Source: Maribacter sp. MJ134 (GTDB lineage: Bacteria; Bacteroidota; Bacteroidia; Flavobacteriales; Flavobacteriaceae). From it: 64,000 nucleotides of DNA. This document shows positions 63,420-64,000 of the stretch, piece by piece (the first letter of the stretch is position 1; each line of letters begins with the position of its first letter). A program made the translations under genes and the position numbers. The notes under the pieces were generated by a model. The model made no database searches. It saw only the letters and a list, made by a program, of their open reading frames with translations, and was not told where the DNA came from. The DNA lies in the NCBI RefSeq assembly GCF_003970695.1, contig NZ_CP034570.1:2976001-3040000 (forward strand), given 5' to 3'.

Positions 63420-63596
63420 ATGGAAAAAATTATACTCGTAAAAGAAATATATCTTGAGGCTTTTAAAAATTGGAAGAGCTACATCCTAGAAAATTATTTC
63501 AAAGTTTTTTCTTGGCTGTGTTTTGCGCTTTTAGCACTAGCCATTTATGCTTTTGTCTTTAGGGTGTCTACCGGATTTTCCTTCAGTAACCTATAA
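63420..63596 (+). CDS. 58-residue membrane protein (DUF6747-like)
   Basis: ATG 63420 opens 58 codons: MEKIILVKEIYLEAFKNWKS, a segment ILENYFKVFSW, one helix LCFALLALAIYAFVFRV and the end STGFSFSNL. It resembles a family of short flavobacterial proteins (I believe DUF6747) sharing the EIYLEAF and YAFVFRVSTGF segments. A leader hairpin precedes it and a strong terminator follows 20 bp after the stop, so it is a complete small gene. Function unknown. Confidence 0.75.
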   Translation: MEKIILVKEIYLEAFKNWKSYILENYFKVFSWLCFALLALAIYAFVFRVSTGFSFSNL

Positions 63597-63616
63597 AAGT
63601 TAAAACAAATAAGAAC

Positions 63617-63650
63617 AAAAAACGCCAGTGAAATTTCACTGGCGTTTTTT
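63617..63650. terminator. Bidirectional intrinsic terminator
   Basis: A perfect palindrome with 17-bp arms: AAAAAACGCCAGTGAAA (63617-63633) and its complement (63634-63650). Six A on one side and six T on the other let it end transcription from both the 58-aa gene and the convergent DUF4837 gene. Confidence 0.9.
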
Positions 63651-63664
63651 ATATATCCTTAATA

Positions 63665-64000
63665 TTACTTTTCTGTAAAACGCACCGTTTTCATAATGGC
63701 TTCCAGTTCAAACATATAATCTCTCTTCTCCGTTGCAGGGGCAAAGGTAAAACCTTCCAGCACTAATTTTCTGTTGTTCGGTTTATCATTAATGATATAG
63801 GTTAAAAAAGGGCCTGCCATAGGATATCCGGACATTTCCCAAATACCTCTGACCTCAGCTGCTTTTCTGCCAGCTATTTCTACAGGGAAAACATAGGGCG
63901 AAAAGGCCTTCTCCGTTATCATATAATTTTCCTTTCCGGGAATGTCTTCGCCAGGTATGAACAGTCTCCCGATGGAATCTCTCATACTTACGATATCTTG
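63665..64000 (-). CDS. DUF4837-family lipoprotein, C-terminal fragment
   Basis: About 112 residues remain, and the frame is open to the right edge (QDIVS precedes MRDSIGRLFIPGEDIPGKEN), so the ATG at 63985 is internal. AAEVRGIWEMSGYPMAGPFL, YIINDKPNNRKLVLEGFTFA and EKRDYMFELEAIMKTVRF match the C-terminus of the Bacteroidota DUF4837 family, usually lipoproteins of unknown function. Confidence 0.85.
   Translation of the reverse strand, partial: QDIVSMRDSIGRLFIPGEDIPGKENYMITEKAFSPYVFPVEIAGRKAAEVRGIWEMSGYPMAGPFLTYIINDKPNNRKLVLEGFTFAPATEKRDYMFELEAIMKTVRFTEK

Noticed and set aside
1-64000. CRISPR arrays, tRNA and rRNA genes, prophage
   Set aside because: No regularly spaced repeats of 24-40 bp, no tRNA cloverleaf or rRNA-like stretch, and no phage structural genes were recognised; a covariance-model scan would be needed to exclude small RNAs fully.

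Overview
The window looks like chromosomal DNA from a marine member of the Flavobacteriaceae (Bacteroidota). Reasons: AT-rich sequence, a SusC/SusD pair, a T9SS lipoprotein of the SprE/PorW type, flavobacterial DUF families (DUF5687, DUF6427, DUF4254, DUF4837, DUF2892), promoters with the Bacteroidota -7 box TAnnTTTG, a lipoprotein sulfatase, and an ATP synthase operon without beta and epsilon genes. No rRNA, tRNA or CRISPR array was seen. Family names come from recognising motifs by eye, not from database searches.

Layout. (1) 1-4.1 kb, minus: start of a polysaccharide flippase, a small lipoprotein, a coupled alpha/beta-hydrolase / ECF sigma / membrane protein operon, and an MFS exporter. 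(2) 4.2-5.8 kb, plus: a sulfatase. (3) 6-14.7 kb, minus: SprE/PorW-like lipoprotein, bactofilin, AtpZ, a DUF6168-like membrane protein, then atpB-E-F-H-A-G. (4) 15-21 kb: ABC transporter (ATPase plus DUF5687 permease), a ferredoxin-type reductase, a patatin and an HtrA protease. (5) 21.3-30.8 kb, plus: a five-step locus resembling arsenosugar-associated loci: DUF2064 glycosyltransferase, SusC, SusD, SSS-type permease, a degenerate metallophosphoesterase fused to an AhpD-like domain, and an ArsS-type radical SAM enzyme. (6) 30.9-36.6 kb: Crp/Fnr regulator with DUF2892 and a tiny membrane protein, a TetR regulator with a palindromic operator, a GT9 transferase, DUF4254 and DUF6427. (7) 36.7-57.5 kb, minus: purD and a large surface-polysaccharide locus (UXS, initiating phosphotransferase, glycosyltransferases, two polymerase-like proteins, Wzx, the TDP-Fuc4NAc set WecD/E/F, RmlA-D and a Wzz-like protein), interrupted by an intact IS3-family element with a 4-bp target duplication. 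(8) 57.5-64 kb: GH3-family protein, M23 peptidase, TatA, a PorE-like OmpA protein, a 58-aa membrane protein and the end of a DUF4837 lipoprotein.

How the parts may work together. The 21-31 kb locus could import a substrate through SusCD and the SSS permease and modify it with a radical SAM enzyme and a glycosyltransferase. A near copy of the TetR operator at 32.9 kb lies at 21.3 kb, just upstream of this locus, so the TetR protein is a candidate regulator. In the polysaccharide locus, TDP-glucose chemistry (RmlA/B) can feed both TDP-rhamnose (RmlC/D) and TDP-Fuc4NAc (WecE/D), the latter used by WecF. One glycosyltransferase there is cut short at an A7 tract whose sequence and codon phase match the IS3 frameshift site 4.4 kb away.
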